Shown here: positions 16,326 to 25,231 of the stretch, piece after piece
How the letters are laid out: each line of letters starts with the position of its first letter
How positions within the stretch are numbered: the stretch's first letter is position 1
Assembly (NCBI GenBank): GCA_002708715.1
Contig: PAPB01000014.1
Location: forward strand, 1-33,312
DNA length: 33,312 bases
From: Fidelibacterota bacterium
Lineage (GTDB): Bacteria; Fidelibacterota; Marinisomatia; Marinisomatales; UBA1611
Direction of reading: 5' to 3'
Program-made: the position numbers and the translations under genes
The notes under the pieces: model-generated
The model's database searches: none
What the model saw: only the letters and a program-made list of their open reading frames with translations
Told to the model about the DNA's origin: nothing

Positions 16326-17378
16326 TCATTTAATATTATTTTTTAAATTCATTAAAAAAATTTTACAATCATTTTCATTACCTCTAAATATTATATTTTC
16401 TTTTCTTATATTAAGTTTATAATCATACATTTTATCATAATATTTTGCTAATAAGGTTTTTATCCATTTTAAGTGGAGCATTTTATCCGAATTAATAAAA
16501 GCATTATTCAAAATAGTTTTTATAGTGTCATAATGGTTACCGCCAAGTCTTTTTTTAATTTTTTTCAAAGCACCTAAATAATCCTTACACAATTCCATTG
16601 CATTAATTCCCATATCAATAGGATCTCTAACATATTCATTGAAAATATTTAATGATCTTTGTTCTATTTCAGTATCTAATACAACCAAATCTGAAATTTG
16701 CATTTTATCATACCATTGACCTGGCAATTTTGTTTTACCTATAAGTCTACTTTCATCTTCTAACAATATTGTATTGTGGTTTCTTTTTAAATATTCTTGA
16801 GTCACAAGGCTTTCAAAATTTACCTGTGAAGGTTGTGGTAATACTGTCTTTCCAAAAGCAGATCCTCTATGATTTGCAATAGATTCAAGGTTGATGCTAT
16901 ATTCAAAATTTTCTAATAATCGAGTTTTACCTGAACCAGTATAGCCTCCTAAAATAATCCATTCCCCCTCATAATTTTCATATCTTTCATGCAAATTAAT
17001 TACTGAGTTTCTATATTTTTTATATCCACCCTTTAATACATGGGGGTATAAACCATTTTGACTAATCCAAGCAAATGCAATCTGTGATCTGAGTCCACCT
17101 CTATAACAATAAATAAAACAATTTTCATTATTATTGATATAATTAATCCAAGATTTGATTCTAGTATGCCTAACCTTTCCACAAACAAAATTATGACCCA
17201 GATCAATAGCAGATTTTTTTCCCTCTAACTTATAAACAGTACCTACTTGGCGATATTCATCATCATTCAATATAGGGATATTAATACTATTGGGAATAGT
17301 GCCCTTTTTAAACTCTTGTGGCGATCTAAGATCTATTGAAGGATAACTAATTAAATTAAAAAGAGTATGTAATTTCAT
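16326..17378 (-). CDS. mnmH: tRNA 2-selenouridine synthase
   Basis: MnmH (SelU/YbbB) replaces sulfur by selenium at the wobble 2-thiouridine of tRNAs, through a geranylated intermediate. The 350-residue protein has the diagnostic two-part architecture: an N-terminal rhodanese domain with catalytic Cys91 in YCYRGGLRS, then a P-loop domain with GGYTGSGKT (144-152) and a HRGSAFG motif. Length is close to that of the E. coli enzyme. Selenium transfer needs selenophosphate from SelD, which is not in this window. It follows the di-haem protein gene after a 48-base gap and may be at the start of a sub-operon with the cupin and oxidoreductase genes. Confidence 0.93.
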   Translation of the reverse strand: MKLHTLFNLISYPSIDLRSPQEFKKGTIPNSINIPILNDDEYRQVGTVYKLEGKKSAIDLGHNFVCGKVRHTRIKSWINYINNNENCFIYCYRGGLRSQIAFAWISQNGLYPHVLKGGYKKYRNSVINLHERYENYEGEWIILGGYTGSGKTRLLENFEYSINLESIANHRGSAFGKTVLPQPSQVNFESLVTQEYLKRNHNTILLEDESRLIGKTKLPGQWYDKMQISDLVVLDTEIEQRSLNIFNEYVRDPIDMGINAMELCKDYLGALKKIKKRLGGNHYDTIKTILNNAFINSDKMLHLKWIKTLLAKYYDKMYDYKLNIRKENIIFRGNENDCKIFLMNLKNNIK

Positions 17379-17426
17379 TTTTTAATGATTAATAACTGTA
17401 ATTATTATAACCGTTTATTGCAATCT

Positions 17427-18470
17427 TTATTGTGAATCCATTCCTCTTATCCAATCCTGAATTAATTCAACCCCCTCTTTATGAATTAATTTACGATTTA
17501 ATTCTGGCATCATAATTCCAGGATCAGTAGAACTAATTCTAAACTCCAATATTGATTCTTCTGGATGGCCTGGTACAATATTATACTGAAGACCACCAGA
17601 GCCTCTACCAGCAGCAATTGGTGGTTTAAAAATACCAATTGCAGTTTCATTTTTTTCTTCATAATTCAGATATAATCCTGAAGTTTCAGCAGGTCGTCCT
17701 TTACTATGACAATGAGCACAGTTAATATCAAGCCAGGCTCTGGCTCTTTCATTTATTGTCCCATCTTTTTCATTATTGTAATTAACAGTCCTCGGTAAAA
17801 TCTCAAGTTTAGGAAGTGAATCTAAAATACTTATAGAAACCCACTTAGTTAATTGATTTTGTATTCCATCTGAATAGATAAAATCAAGATTGAGATTTCT
17901 AATCTTTGGTCCAATAGGTTGCTGAATATTATTTAGCGTATGACAATTTTTACATTGATTCATATTTGGTACACTATAAAGGACTTCTAGTGGATTACCA
18001 TCGTAATGAACCCATGAAACTCTCATCCTACCACCAGCTAAGTTTAATACGGCATCTGTTTGTTCCTCATTCCATATATAAGGAAGTGCAATCCAGCCTG
18101 CTGATGTATTTTTTAATATTCTAGTCTCGATAAGGCGTCTATTGCTATTTATATCACTTATATCATGATAATAAAAAAATGTTTTGATTAGGAAGGTATT
18201 TATTGGATAAATAAAATTATTTTCATTATCAAAAGAAATTTTAGATCCATCTGGAACACTAATAAATCTAAGTTTTTCAGCGTAGTCTGAGAATAAAGGT
18301 GATGCAATAGTGTAAGGTACTACATTATTTTTGGGTATATGTTCCCTAAATGGCTTCTCAAAAAAGTTATAGTCAGATAAATTTTCATGTGCATGTTTAA
18401 AAATAAAATTAGAAGAAAGAAGAGGGCTTAATAATAAAGTAATAAAAAATAAAAAATAAAAAACTTTCAT
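17427..18470 (-). CDS. Secreted di-haem c-type protein, SO2930/HNE_0200-like family
   Basis: This 347-residue protein begins with a signal peptide (about residues 1-20) and contains two CXXCH haem-attachment sites: CKNCH (173-177) and CAHCH (251-255). It matches the SO2930/HNE_0200-like family (TIGR03806), which is regularly encoded next to a parallel beta-helix protein of the TIGR03805 type, exactly as here. The function of the pair is unknown (family knowledge). The ATG lies one base after the beta-helix stop, so the two are surely co-expressed. Haem attachment implies export to the periplasm and a cytochrome c maturation system. A cytochrome-like electron-transfer or peroxidase/oxidase role is inference. 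Confidence 0.85.
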   Translation of the reverse strand: MKVFYFLFFITLLLSPLLSSNFIFKHAHENLSDYNFFEKPFREHIPKNNVVPYTIASPLFSDYAEKLRFISVPDGSKISFDNENNFIYPINTFLIKTFFYYHDISDINSNRRLIETRILKNTSAGWIALPYIWNEEQTDAVLNLAGGRMRVSWVHYDGNPLEVLYSVPNMNQCKNCHTLNNIQQPIGPKIRNLNLDFIYSDGIQNQLTKWVSISILDSLPKLEILPRTVNYNNEKDGTINERARAWLDINCAHCHSKGRPAETSGLYLNYEEKNETAIGIFKPPIAAGRGSGGLQYNIVPGHPEESILEFRISSTDPGIMMPELNRKLIHKEGVELIQDWIRGMDSQ

Positions 18471-18471
18471 T

Positions 18472-19698
18472 TTAATAAAAAAATGGAAGTTTTACCGCTG
18501 GTAATTGATTTTGATAGCAATCACATTCTTTTTCATCCACATTAAATTCCGCAAGGAAAGGACTATACCATGATTCAAAATTAATTGAAATATCAAGATT
18601 TAAATAACTAGCGTTATAGTTATTTTTTATACATAGCCTCTTTGAATCAGGTATTAATCCATTTTTATCAAAATATTTCGGGTCCGGCATTCCATCATAA
18701 ATAATATCTGGAATATTTCTAAAAAAATGAGTAAATAGTAATATCCCAATATCATGATCTAATGTTGGTAATTGAAGTTCTCTTTTATAGACATTATCAT
18801 GAATAAAAATTGCAGAAGTATACGGGTTATATTGAGTGTCTTTTGTCTCTTCTTCAGTTATAAAATAGCTCACTACAGTAGTACCTGCTGTCTTATTATT
18901 CACAATAGTATTTTTAAAAATTTCAACTTGCTCTGTTGCCATCACCATAATTCCAGTACCAGCAGGAACTTTCCCAACTATATTACCCTTCGGTGCAAAA
19001 TTATCTAAATTATTTTCTTTTACAATATTATCAAAAATTCTTATTTGTCTTCCATCTTTCACTATTAAATCAGGAAGATCAAATACAAGTATACCACCTG
19101 TATTATCATGAACATTATTACCATATACATCTGCCTTGATAGAATTTTCTATTTCGATGCCTGCAACATTTTCAAATGCTTCGCAATAGCGCACAACAAT
19201 ATTATTAGACTGTCCAACATAAATACCAGCATCACTTGCACCTATAGATACACAGTGCTCAATGAGAATATTCTCACATTGAACTGGGTACAATCCATAG
19301 GCACCGTTTTGAGTACTTGGGCCCCCAAGCCATTGCGTTTTAATTCTTCTAAAAATGAGACCATTAACATATTGACACTTTATTGCATCTCCCTTAGCAT
19401 CCTGGATTGTAAAATCTTCAAGTATAATATTATTACAATTCGTAATACTTAATGCTTGAGCTCCTTCTACCTGATTTGTAAAACTTAAAATTGTACCATT
19501 CATCCCTGAACCTTTAATGACTATATCTTGTTTTCCTTCCATAGATAAAGTCCCTAGAATGGGGAAAAGACCAGACTCCAATTTGATAGTGTCACCAGGT
19601 TCTGCCAAAATTAATTTTAATTGAAGATCTCTTTCGAATTCTGCAAAACCAAAGACTACAAATATTTGGAAAAAAGTTAAGAATTTAAAATACTTCAT
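18472..19698 (-). CDS. Secreted parallel beta-helix protein, TIGR03805-like
   Basis: This 408-residue protein starts with a clear signal peptide (MKYFKFLTFFQIFVVFGFA) and is built of right-handed beta-helix turns rich in N-I/V-x-I/V and G-I-x-V/I patterns. Examples are SDAGIYVGQSNNIVVRYC, VAGIEIENS and TGGILVFDLP, plus the APKGNIVGKVPAGTGI stretch, all characteristic of the TIGR03805 family. I chose the ATG at 19698 because it overlaps the DUF819 stop (ATGA) and opens directly onto the signal peptide; an in-frame ATG at 19734 would put 12 extra residues before it. Such folds often bind polysaccharide (NosD/pectate-lyase relatives), but no catalytic residues are evident. It forms a gene pair with the downstream di-haem protein. 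Confidence 0.87.
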   Translation of the reverse strand: MKYFKFLTFFQIFVVFGFAEFERDLQLKLILAEPGDTIKLESGLFPILGTLSMEGKQDIVIKGSGMNGTILSFTNQVEGAQALSITNCNNIILEDFTIQDAKGDAIKCQYVNGLIFRRIKTQWLGGPSTQNGAYGLYPVQCENILIEHCVSIGASDAGIYVGQSNNIVVRYCEAFENVAGIEIENSIKADVYGNNVHDNTGGILVFDLPDLIVKDGRQIRIFDNIVKENNLDNFAPKGNIVGKVPAGTGIMVMATEQVEIFKNTIVNNKTAGTTVVSYFITEEETKDTQYNPYTSAIFIHDNVYKRELQLPTLDHDIGILLFTHFFRNIPDIIYDGMPDPKYFDKNGLIPDSKRLCIKNNYNASYLNLDISINFESWYSPFLAEFNVDEKECDCYQNQLPAVKLPFFY

Positions 19699-20939
19699 AT
19701 CGCAATCATTTGTAGTAATAATCCACATATCCATGCTCCATAAGTACCTAAGGCATAGCCAAACACGGCCAGTAAAACTCCTACGGGTGCTAAAGATGGG
19801 TGGAAAGCTGAAGCGACAATAGGTGCAGAGGCAGCTCCACCAACATTTGCTTGACTACCAACCGCTAAAAAGAAAAACGGAGCTTTTAATAATTTTGCTA
19901 CCACTATTAACAAAATAGCATGAACAGACATCCAGATAAAACCAATCAAAAACAAACCAGGGTTATGAAATATTGCCAATATATCCATTTTCATACCTAT
20001 TGTTGCAACTAATATATAAATAAAAACACTTCCATAGCGTGATGCACCAATTCCTTCTATATCTCTAGCTTTTGTAAAGGATAGACACAAAGCAATGGAT
20101 GTTGATAAAACAATCAACCAAAAGAATTTAGACGTTAGACTAAATTTTGCTAAATATGGTGCTGAGTCTTTAATATATGGAGAAATAAAATCTGAACCTA
20201 AATGTGCAATAGCTGTAATTCCAAAGCCAACAGCAAAAACATTTATTGCATCGGTGAGATTTGGAATCTTCATTATCTTGGATCTATATTTTTCTACTTT
20301 TTCTTTCAAATCATTTATAGAGGACGAATCAGCATGAAACCAATCATCCATTTTTTGACTTACTCCTGCACCATAAAGTAAAAAAGCCATCCACAAGTTT
20401 GCAATAATGACATCGACTGCAATCATAGCTGAAAAAATAGTATCCCCAACATCAAATACCTCTTTCATTGCTGCTTGATTTGCACCTCCTCCTATCCAAC
20501 TACCAGCAACAGTAGTTAAACCTCTCCAAACCTGATCAACACCAGAACTATTAATTATATCTGGTGCAATAAATGAAATAATAAAAATAGAGATAGGGCC
20601 ACCCATAATAATGCCAAAGGTACCAGTTAAAAACATAATAATTGCTTTTGAACCGAGTTTCTTAATTTCAGGAATATCAATACTTATTGTAAGTAATGCT
20701 AAACTCGTTGGCAATAGATATCTAGAAGCAACAAAATATAAATTTGATGTTTCTCCTGATATAATACCTAAAGAATTAAAAATTGATGGGATAAAATAAC
20801 ATAATAATAATGTCGGTATATATTTATAAAATTTTTTCCAAAAAGGATGGCTACTCTGACAAGTAGTAAATACAAAGGCAAGGATACCAATCAGCAGACC
20901 AAGTACAACTGCATCATTAGTAATAATTGGATCATTCAT
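19695..20939 (-). CDS. DUF819 family membrane transporter-like protein
   Basis: This 414-residue integral membrane protein has about 11-12 hydrophobic segments and matches the DUF819 (YjcL-like) family. Conserved-looking features are the glycine-rich SWIGGGANQAAMKEVF segment around residues 145-160 and the AVGSQANVGGAASAPIVASAFHPSLAPVG segment near residue 370, laid out as an inverted repeat of the kind seen in ion-coupled transporters. The substrate is unknown. The 3' end overlaps the beta-helix gene by 4 bases (ATGA), which ties it to the secreted pair downstream. The BI-1 gene lies 43 bases upstream on the same strand. Confidence 0.85.
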   Translation of the reverse strand: MNDPIITNDAVVLGLLIGILAFVFTTCQSSHPFWKKFYKYIPTLLLCYFIPSIFNSLGIISGETSNLYFVASRYLLPTSLALLTISIDIPEIKKLGSKAIIMFLTGTFGIIMGGPISIFIISFIAPDIINSSGVDQVWRGLTTVAGSWIGGGANQAAMKEVFDVGDTIFSAMIAVDVIIANLWMAFLLYGAGVSQKMDDWFHADSSSINDLKEKVEKYRSKIMKIPNLTDAINVFAVGFGITAIAHLGSDFISPYIKDSAPYLAKFSLTSKFFWLIVLSTSIALCLSFTKARDIEGIGASRYGSVFIYILVATIGMKMDILAIFHNPGLFLIGFIWMSVHAILLIVVAKLLKAPFFFLAVGSQANVGGAASAPIVASAFHPSLAPVGVLLAVFGYALGTYGAWICGLLLQMIAI

Positions 20940-20982
20940 CCTATAAGTTAGAACGAAGTTGCTCCATAATAATAATTTTTTA

Positions 20983-21723
20983 TTAGCGTCTACTTTGGAG
21001 TTTTGCTAACAATCGTAAAATTTCTAAATATAGCCAGATTAGTGTCACTAATAATCCAAAAGCTCCATACCATTCCATATACTTTGGAGCACCCATTTCT
21101 GATCCTTCTTCAATAAAATCAAAGTCAAGAACCAGATTAAGCGCTGCAATCACAACAACAAATCCACTAAACAATATACCCATATTGCTATTACTAGAAA
21201 TAACACCAACGCCTGATCCGAAAAATCCCATAATAAAATTAATAAGATACAAAATAGCTATACCACCAGTTGCAGCTACAACACCAAGTTTAAAGTTTTC
21301 AGTTGCAGCTATTAATCCTGACTTATAGGCTAATAAAAGAGCTCCAAGAGTACCAAAAGTAAGAAAAACTGCTTGTACTACAATCCCAGGATAAGCTGCA
21401 TTAAAGTACATTGAGATAACACCAAGCATAATACCTTGAGCAACCGCATATGCTGGTACGGTAATATGTCCAACTGTAGGCTTAAATACGGTGACCATTG
21501 CTAGTATAAACCCAATAATACCAGCAGGAAGCATCATAATATGCATAAAAGGATTACCCCATGTGTATCCCGCGCTTATTATAACAAGTATTAATGAAAT
21601 TCCCGTTTTATTTACTGTCCCAGACAAAGTCATTTTACTTTCTAAAGATGAGGAAAGATGTTTTTTAAATGTTGATGCTTGGAGCGCAGGGTTTCCTGAT
21701 CGCATAGTTAAATGGTTATTCAT
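20983..21723 (-). CDS. Bax inhibitor-1/YccA family membrane protein
   Basis: This 246-residue protein has about seven transmembrane segments and the N-terminal RSGNPAL motif of one BI-1 subfamily (BaxI_1 type). Bacterial BI-1 relatives include YetJ, a pH-sensitive calcium leak channel, and E. coli YccA, a modulator of the FtsH protease (family knowledge). Acidic residues in the last helices (DFDFIEEGSE at about 205-215) fit the conserved aspartate site. The ATG lies within the end of the small membrane-protein gene (8-base overlap), which implies translational coupling. Confidence 0.87.
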   Translation of the reverse strand: MNNHLTMRSGNPALQASTFKKHLSSSLESKMTLSGTVNKTGISLILVIISAGYTWGNPFMHIMMLPAGIIGFILAMVTVFKPTVGHITVPAYAVAQGIMLGVISMYFNAAYPGIVVQAVFLTFGTLGALLLAYKSGLIAATENFKLGVVAATGGIAILYLINFIMGFFGSGVGVISSNSNMGILFSGFVVVIAALNLVLDFDFIEEGSEMGAPKYMEWYGAFGLLVTLIWLYLEILRLLAKLQSRR

Positions 21724-21850
21724 TTTCTTCTACCTTTTCAATTCGTATCCAGGGTTTACCATTTGGTCCTCCCTTACTAATCATTTTTATTATACTTAAT
21801 AATGATATTATTATAATTGGTATCCATAAAAATATTGCTGGATTTTCCAT
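21716..21850 (-). CDS. 44-residue single-pass membrane microprotein
   Basis: This short gene runs from an ATG at 21850 to a TAA at 21716. It encodes a hydrophobic helix (residues about 5-23) followed by a basic, glycine-rich GGPNGKPWIRIEK segment and an acidic end. It lies on the same strand between the hydrolase stop (46 bases upstream) and the BI-1 gene, and its stop overlaps the BI-1 start by 8 bases (ATGAATAA). The overlap and the helix-plus-charged-tail layout argue that it is real. No family is recognised. It may partner with the BI-1 protein or serve mainly to couple its translation. Confidence 0.6.
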   Translation of the reverse strand: MENPAIFLWIPIIIISLLSIIKMISKGGPNGKPWIRIEKVEENE

Positions 21851-21896
21851 TATTAATAATAAAAAACATTACATATATGTGTAAAACAATACTTAT

Positions 21897-22919
21897 TCAT
21901 TTTTTAAGATTTTTTCCTATATGTTTTATCATAAAACTTTTTGCAAAATTAAAAGATTTCTGTCGGGCCTTTGGGTTACCTCCAATTGTAGTACCCCGAT
22001 CAGCGCACCATCCTAATGCAACTTTTTGTCGAAATGGTGTGACCATTGGAATATCAAAAATATTCATTAGAAGAGCTCCATCAGATCTCATCCTAAAATG
22101 GCAATCACTAGTTGCATAACCATCCTTCTCTTTTATTGGCATACCCAAACGGTCAAACCCATGATGCGCTTCATCATAAACTGTAATATCAATATTTACA
22201 TCATAATCTTTTAAATCTTTGACCAAATCTTCACATGCACTAGCCGAAACCCAATCGTCTTTTTCACCAATTAAAATATGTATTGGTGAATCAGTAAATT
22301 GAATTAAATCCATATCAACAAGACATGGAGGATAGAATGCTAGGTGTGCATTAAACCTTTCGCTCAATCCTATAGATTTAATTATAGGCTCCCACGCAGA
22401 AAAGAGAGCAACTCCCCCTCCTAGACTCCAACCTGTGATTGCTACATTTTCAATATCAATTCTTTTATCATGGCTAAGGACTTCTAGGGCTTTATATGCA
22501 TCCAGTACCATCATTGCTGTTGTAACTGATGTCTGTTCTCCAACAGTAGAACTGATATTTCTACTATTAAAACTATGTATCTCAAAAGTAGCAAAACCTA
22601 ATTCCCTAAACATTGCCATATATTCTAAGTGATGGCTTGCCCAATTCTTGCTACCATTTACACCTAAAACTAAAGGTAATTTTTTATCTTGGTAATTATC
22701 AGGAAAACGTAATACTCCATATGCTTTTTGAGATTCTTGATTTTCTAAATCAGTAATTATATGAAAAAATGAAAATGGGTTTGCGCTTAAAAATTCTAAT
22801 TTTTTACCTTTTTTTTCCTCATTAGAAAAACCAATCTCTATTAAAAATAGAACTAAAAAAAAAATAAAGTTGTTAACTAATCTTATATTTTCAATTGATA
22901 CAAATGATGTTTTATTCAT
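21897..22919 (-). CDS. Alpha/beta hydrolase, dienelactone-hydrolase-like, membrane-anchored or secreted
   Basis: This 340-residue protein has an N-terminal hydrophobic segment (about 13-31) acting as signal or anchor, then an alpha/beta hydrolase domain of the dienelactone-hydrolase type. The triad candidates are Ser165 in TGWSLGGG, Asp221/222 in GEKDDW and His252/253 in DEAHHGF. The substrate is unknown; such enzymes cleave esters or lactones, or small peptides. The start overlaps the M48 protease stop by 4 bases (ATGA), so the two are translationally coupled. A Cys-rich, Arg-rich C-terminal region with an ALGWCADRGTT stretch is also typical of this class. Confidence 0.8.
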   Translation of the reverse strand: MNKTSFVSIENIRLVNNFIFFLVLFLIEIGFSNEEKKGKKLEFLSANPFSFFHIITDLENQESQKAYGVLRFPDNYQDKKLPLVLGVNGSKNWASHHLEYMAMFRELGFATFEIHSFNSRNISSTVGEQTSVTTAMMVLDAYKALEVLSHDKRIDIENVAITGWSLGGGVALFSAWEPIIKSIGLSERFNAHLAFYPPCLVDMDLIQFTDSPIHILIGEKDDWVSASACEDLVKDLKDYDVNIDITVYDEAHHGFDRLGMPIKEKDGYATSDCHFRMRSDGALLMNIFDIPMVTPFRQKVALGWCADRGTTIGGNPKARQKSFNFAKSFMIKHIGKNLKK

Positions 22920-24154
22920 TGATTTGATTGAACAGCTAAAATCCTATCTGTGACAGGAGGATGACTATATGAAAGAAAAACCATTAACGGATGTGGAGTT
23001 AAATGCGATAGATTACTAGCCGCTAAACCTTTCAACATTGAAATAAGCGGTTCAGGTTTTTTAGTTGTTTCTAATGCATATGAATCAGCTTCGAATTCAT
23101 TTTTTCTACTCACCGCTGTTGTAAATACTGCAGTTAGCAAACTAACAGGAGAGTATAACATCCCAAAAAATACTAAACCGCAATAAGTTGAAACAGTTTC
23201 AACAGAAAATACAGCAAATAATGCACTATCACTCATAACGAGATTAAAAAGAAAAAGCATAATCCCTGTTTCTAAAATTCCAAGAAAAGTTCCAGTGATT
23301 ACATGTTTCTTTTTATAGTGTCCAATCTCATGAGCAACAACAGATACTATTTCATCTGTTGAATGTTTATCTAATAGAGTATCAAATAAAGCAATTCTAC
23401 GTGATTTCCCAAATCCACTGAAATATGCATTAGAATGTGCAGATCTTCTACTTCCATCCATTACATCTATACGACCAATTGGAAAACTAACTTTATTAGC
23501 AAAATCTTCAATTGCTGTTTTGAGTTCCCCATCCTCTAAAGGTGTAAACTTATTAAACATAGGTGCAATAACATGTACAAATAAAGGCTGAATCGCGATC
23601 ATAAATGCAGTCATAAGAGCCCAGGCAATCCACCAACCGTTTGCCCCATAAGTATTAAAGAAATAAAGAACTGGTACCATTATTGCGCTACCAAGAACAA
23701 TAATAAGTCCATATCCTTTTAATTTATCTGATATAAAAGTATTTATCGTGGTCTTATTAAATCCATATTTTTCTTCAATAACAAATGTCCCATATATTGA
23801 AAATGGCATATTTAGAATATCATTTATTATAAATAAAACCCCAAAAAATATTAAACCAGATACTATTGGATGTGTTGAATTTAAACGTACAAATTCATCT
23901 AAAACTCCAAATAAACCCATGTATATCACAACGAGAGTTAGAAAAAGACTAAAAGTACTAGATAAAAGACCTAGTTGTGTTTTATCCTTTAAATATGCTT
24001 GAGATTTTGCATATTTTTCTTCATCATAATAATCTTCAAAACCATCAGGGACGTTTTCAGAGATACTATTCATATTTAATATTGAGCTTATTGTTGATAA
24101 TAAATATTCAACAAGCAAAGCTCCTATTATTATATAATAATAAATTTGTTCCAT
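22916..24154 (-). CDS. M48 (Ste24/CAAX protease-type) membrane metalloprotease
   Basis: This 412-residue integral membrane protease has the zinc motif HEIGH (275-279) with a downstream third ligand in KNEFEADSYA (Glu353), plus several transmembrane segments and a long N-terminal region before the motif. That is the Ste24p/CAAX prenyl-protease type, longer than HtpX. Bacterial members are thought to act in membrane protein quality control, as prenylated CAAX substrates are not expected (inference). It starts three bases after the redoxin gene and overlaps the hydrolase gene. Confidence 0.92.
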   Translation of the reverse strand: MEQIYYYIIIGALLVEYLLSTISSILNMNSISENVPDGFEDYYDEEKYAKSQAYLKDKTQLGLLSSTFSLFLTLVVIYMGLFGVLDEFVRLNSTHPIVSGLIFFGVLFIINDILNMPFSIYGTFVIEEKYGFNKTTINTFISDKLKGYGLIIVLGSAIMVPVLYFFNTYGANGWWIAWALMTAFMIAIQPLFVHVIAPMFNKFTPLEDGELKTAIEDFANKVSFPIGRIDVMDGSRRSAHSNAYFSGFGKSRRIALFDTLLDKHSTDEIVSVVAHEIGHYKKKHVITGTFLGILETGIMLFLFNLVMSDSALFAVFSVETVSTYCGLVFFGMLYSPVSLLTAVFTTAVSRKNEFEADSYALETTKKPEPLISMLKGLAASNLSHLTPHPLMVFLSYSHPPVTDRILAVQSNQ

Positions 24155-24157
24155 GGC

Positions 24158-24742
24158 TTAAGGAAATTTTATTGAGCAACCAATAGCTTTACTCGTTGTT
24201 TTTTTTATTTTTTCACCAGCTAGTAACTGATCTAAAGCATTTTCTAAATATGGTTCTTCAACATCAGATGCATTTCTAGCGTTGTCATCTATAGCTCCAC
24301 GATATACAAGCTTATTTTTATTATCAAATAAATATATATGTGGTGTCTTTGTTGCACCAAAAGCATACGCCAATTTAGCTCCAGGATCCTGAGCATAAGG
24401 GAAAATATAATTATTATCTTTAGCATGCTTTCTCATTTTATTTAAACTGTCATCACCATCAAACCTAGCTACATTTGAGTTTACTGCTATTATCCCAATA
24501 CCTTCTTTTATATAAGATTCTGCTAAACTGACATATCTATCTTCCCATCGAATTACCCATGGACAAGTATTACAAGAAAAGATAACCAAGGTTCCTTTAT
24601 TACCTTTAATATCACTCAAGGTTATTTGTTTCCCACTTATATCGTTAAGAACATGTTCTGGCTCTGGCATTATCCGTCCTATTTTTAATTCTGCTCCTAA
24701 AGCAAAAACTGAAAATATAAAATAAAAGATTATTTTCTTCAT
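24158..24742 (-). CDS. Secreted thioredoxin-fold (redoxin/AhpC-TSA-like) protein
   Basis: A signal peptide (about residues 1-17) is followed by a thioredoxin-like domain. The 194-residue protein has a CNTC redox motif (Cys57-Cys60) followed by PWV, and the closing SKAIGCSIKF with an extra Cys is typical of this peroxiredoxin-like subgroup of periplasmic redoxins. It probably acts as a periplasmic thiol oxidoreductase or peroxidase; the substrate is unknown. A ribosome-binding site (agagg) precedes the ATG, 9 bases after the TlpA-like gene, and only 3 bases separate it from the M48 gene. Confidence 0.87.
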   Translation of the reverse strand: MKKIIFYFIFSVFALGAELKIGRIMPEPEHVLNDISGKQITLSDIKGNKGTLVIFSCNTCPWVIRWEDRYVSLAESYIKEGIGIIAVNSNVARFDGDDSLNKMRKHAKDNNYIFPYAQDPGAKLAYAFGATKTPHIYLFDNKNKLVYRGAIDDNARNASDVEEPYLENALDQLLAGEKIKKTTSKAIGCSIKFP

Positions 24743-24751
24743 AATAAACCT

Positions 24752-25231
24752 CTATGAGTTAGTTGCAATCTTAATAGCACTTATAAATCGTGATTCTGGC
24801 TCTTTTCCCTCCCATAAATCTATAATAGATCCAGATTCTTTTGCATATACAATGGTAAATGGTAAACTACCTGTCCAACTATGATGAATCCCTTGAATAA
24901 ATGGTTCATCTTTTTGATCTTTTATATAAGATTTTGGACCAACATCATGCTTATTTAAAAATTCAACAACATCCTGAAACTGATCTTCAAAATCTGCACT
25001 AATAAAAATAACCTCTAAATCTTTTATTTTGTTATGAAAGCTTACAATCATTGGAAATTCTTCAACACATGGTGCACACCACAAGGCCCACACATTTACC
25101 AAAACAGCTTTCTCACCCTTATAAGTAGAAATCTGCTCATGTATATTCTCTGCTGTAATAGGCAATAATTGAAATTTCTCACAACTCTGAAAAATGAAAA
25201 TGAAAAAAAATATGTAGATAAATATCTTCAA
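24752..25231 (-). CDS. TlpA/ResA-like thiol-disulfide oxidoreductase
   Basis: This 159-residue protein has a hydrophobic N-terminus ending in FQSC, a possible but imperfect lipobox (Phe at -3). A thioredoxin domain with the WCAPC motif (Cys52-Cys55) and a cis-proline loop SLPFTIV follow. Such proteins reduce disulfides on the outer face of the cytoplasmic membrane, often for cytochrome c maturation. The start is TTG at 25231, overlapping the penicillin-acylase-family stop as TTGA, and it opens directly onto the signal segment. Two thioredoxin-fold genes in a row suggest a small periplasmic redox unit. Confidence 0.87.
   Translation of the reverse strand: MKIFIYIFFFIFIFQSCEKFQLLPITAENIHEQISTYKGEKAVLVNVWALWCAPCVEEFPMIVSFHNKIKDLEVIFISADFEDQFQDVVEFLNKHDVGPKSYIKDQKDEPFIQGIHHSWTGSLPFTIVYAKESGSIIDLWEGKEPESRFISAIKIATNS

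Noticed and set aside
19108-19452. 114-codon open frame antisense to the beta-helix gene
   Set aside because: It is Ile/Asn/Thr-rich with no recognisable features, lying opposite a well-supported gene.
19699-19734. ATG at 19734 as the start of the beta-helix gene
   Set aside because: It puts 12 residues before a clear signal peptide; the ATG at 19698 overlaps the DUF819 stop as ATGA.
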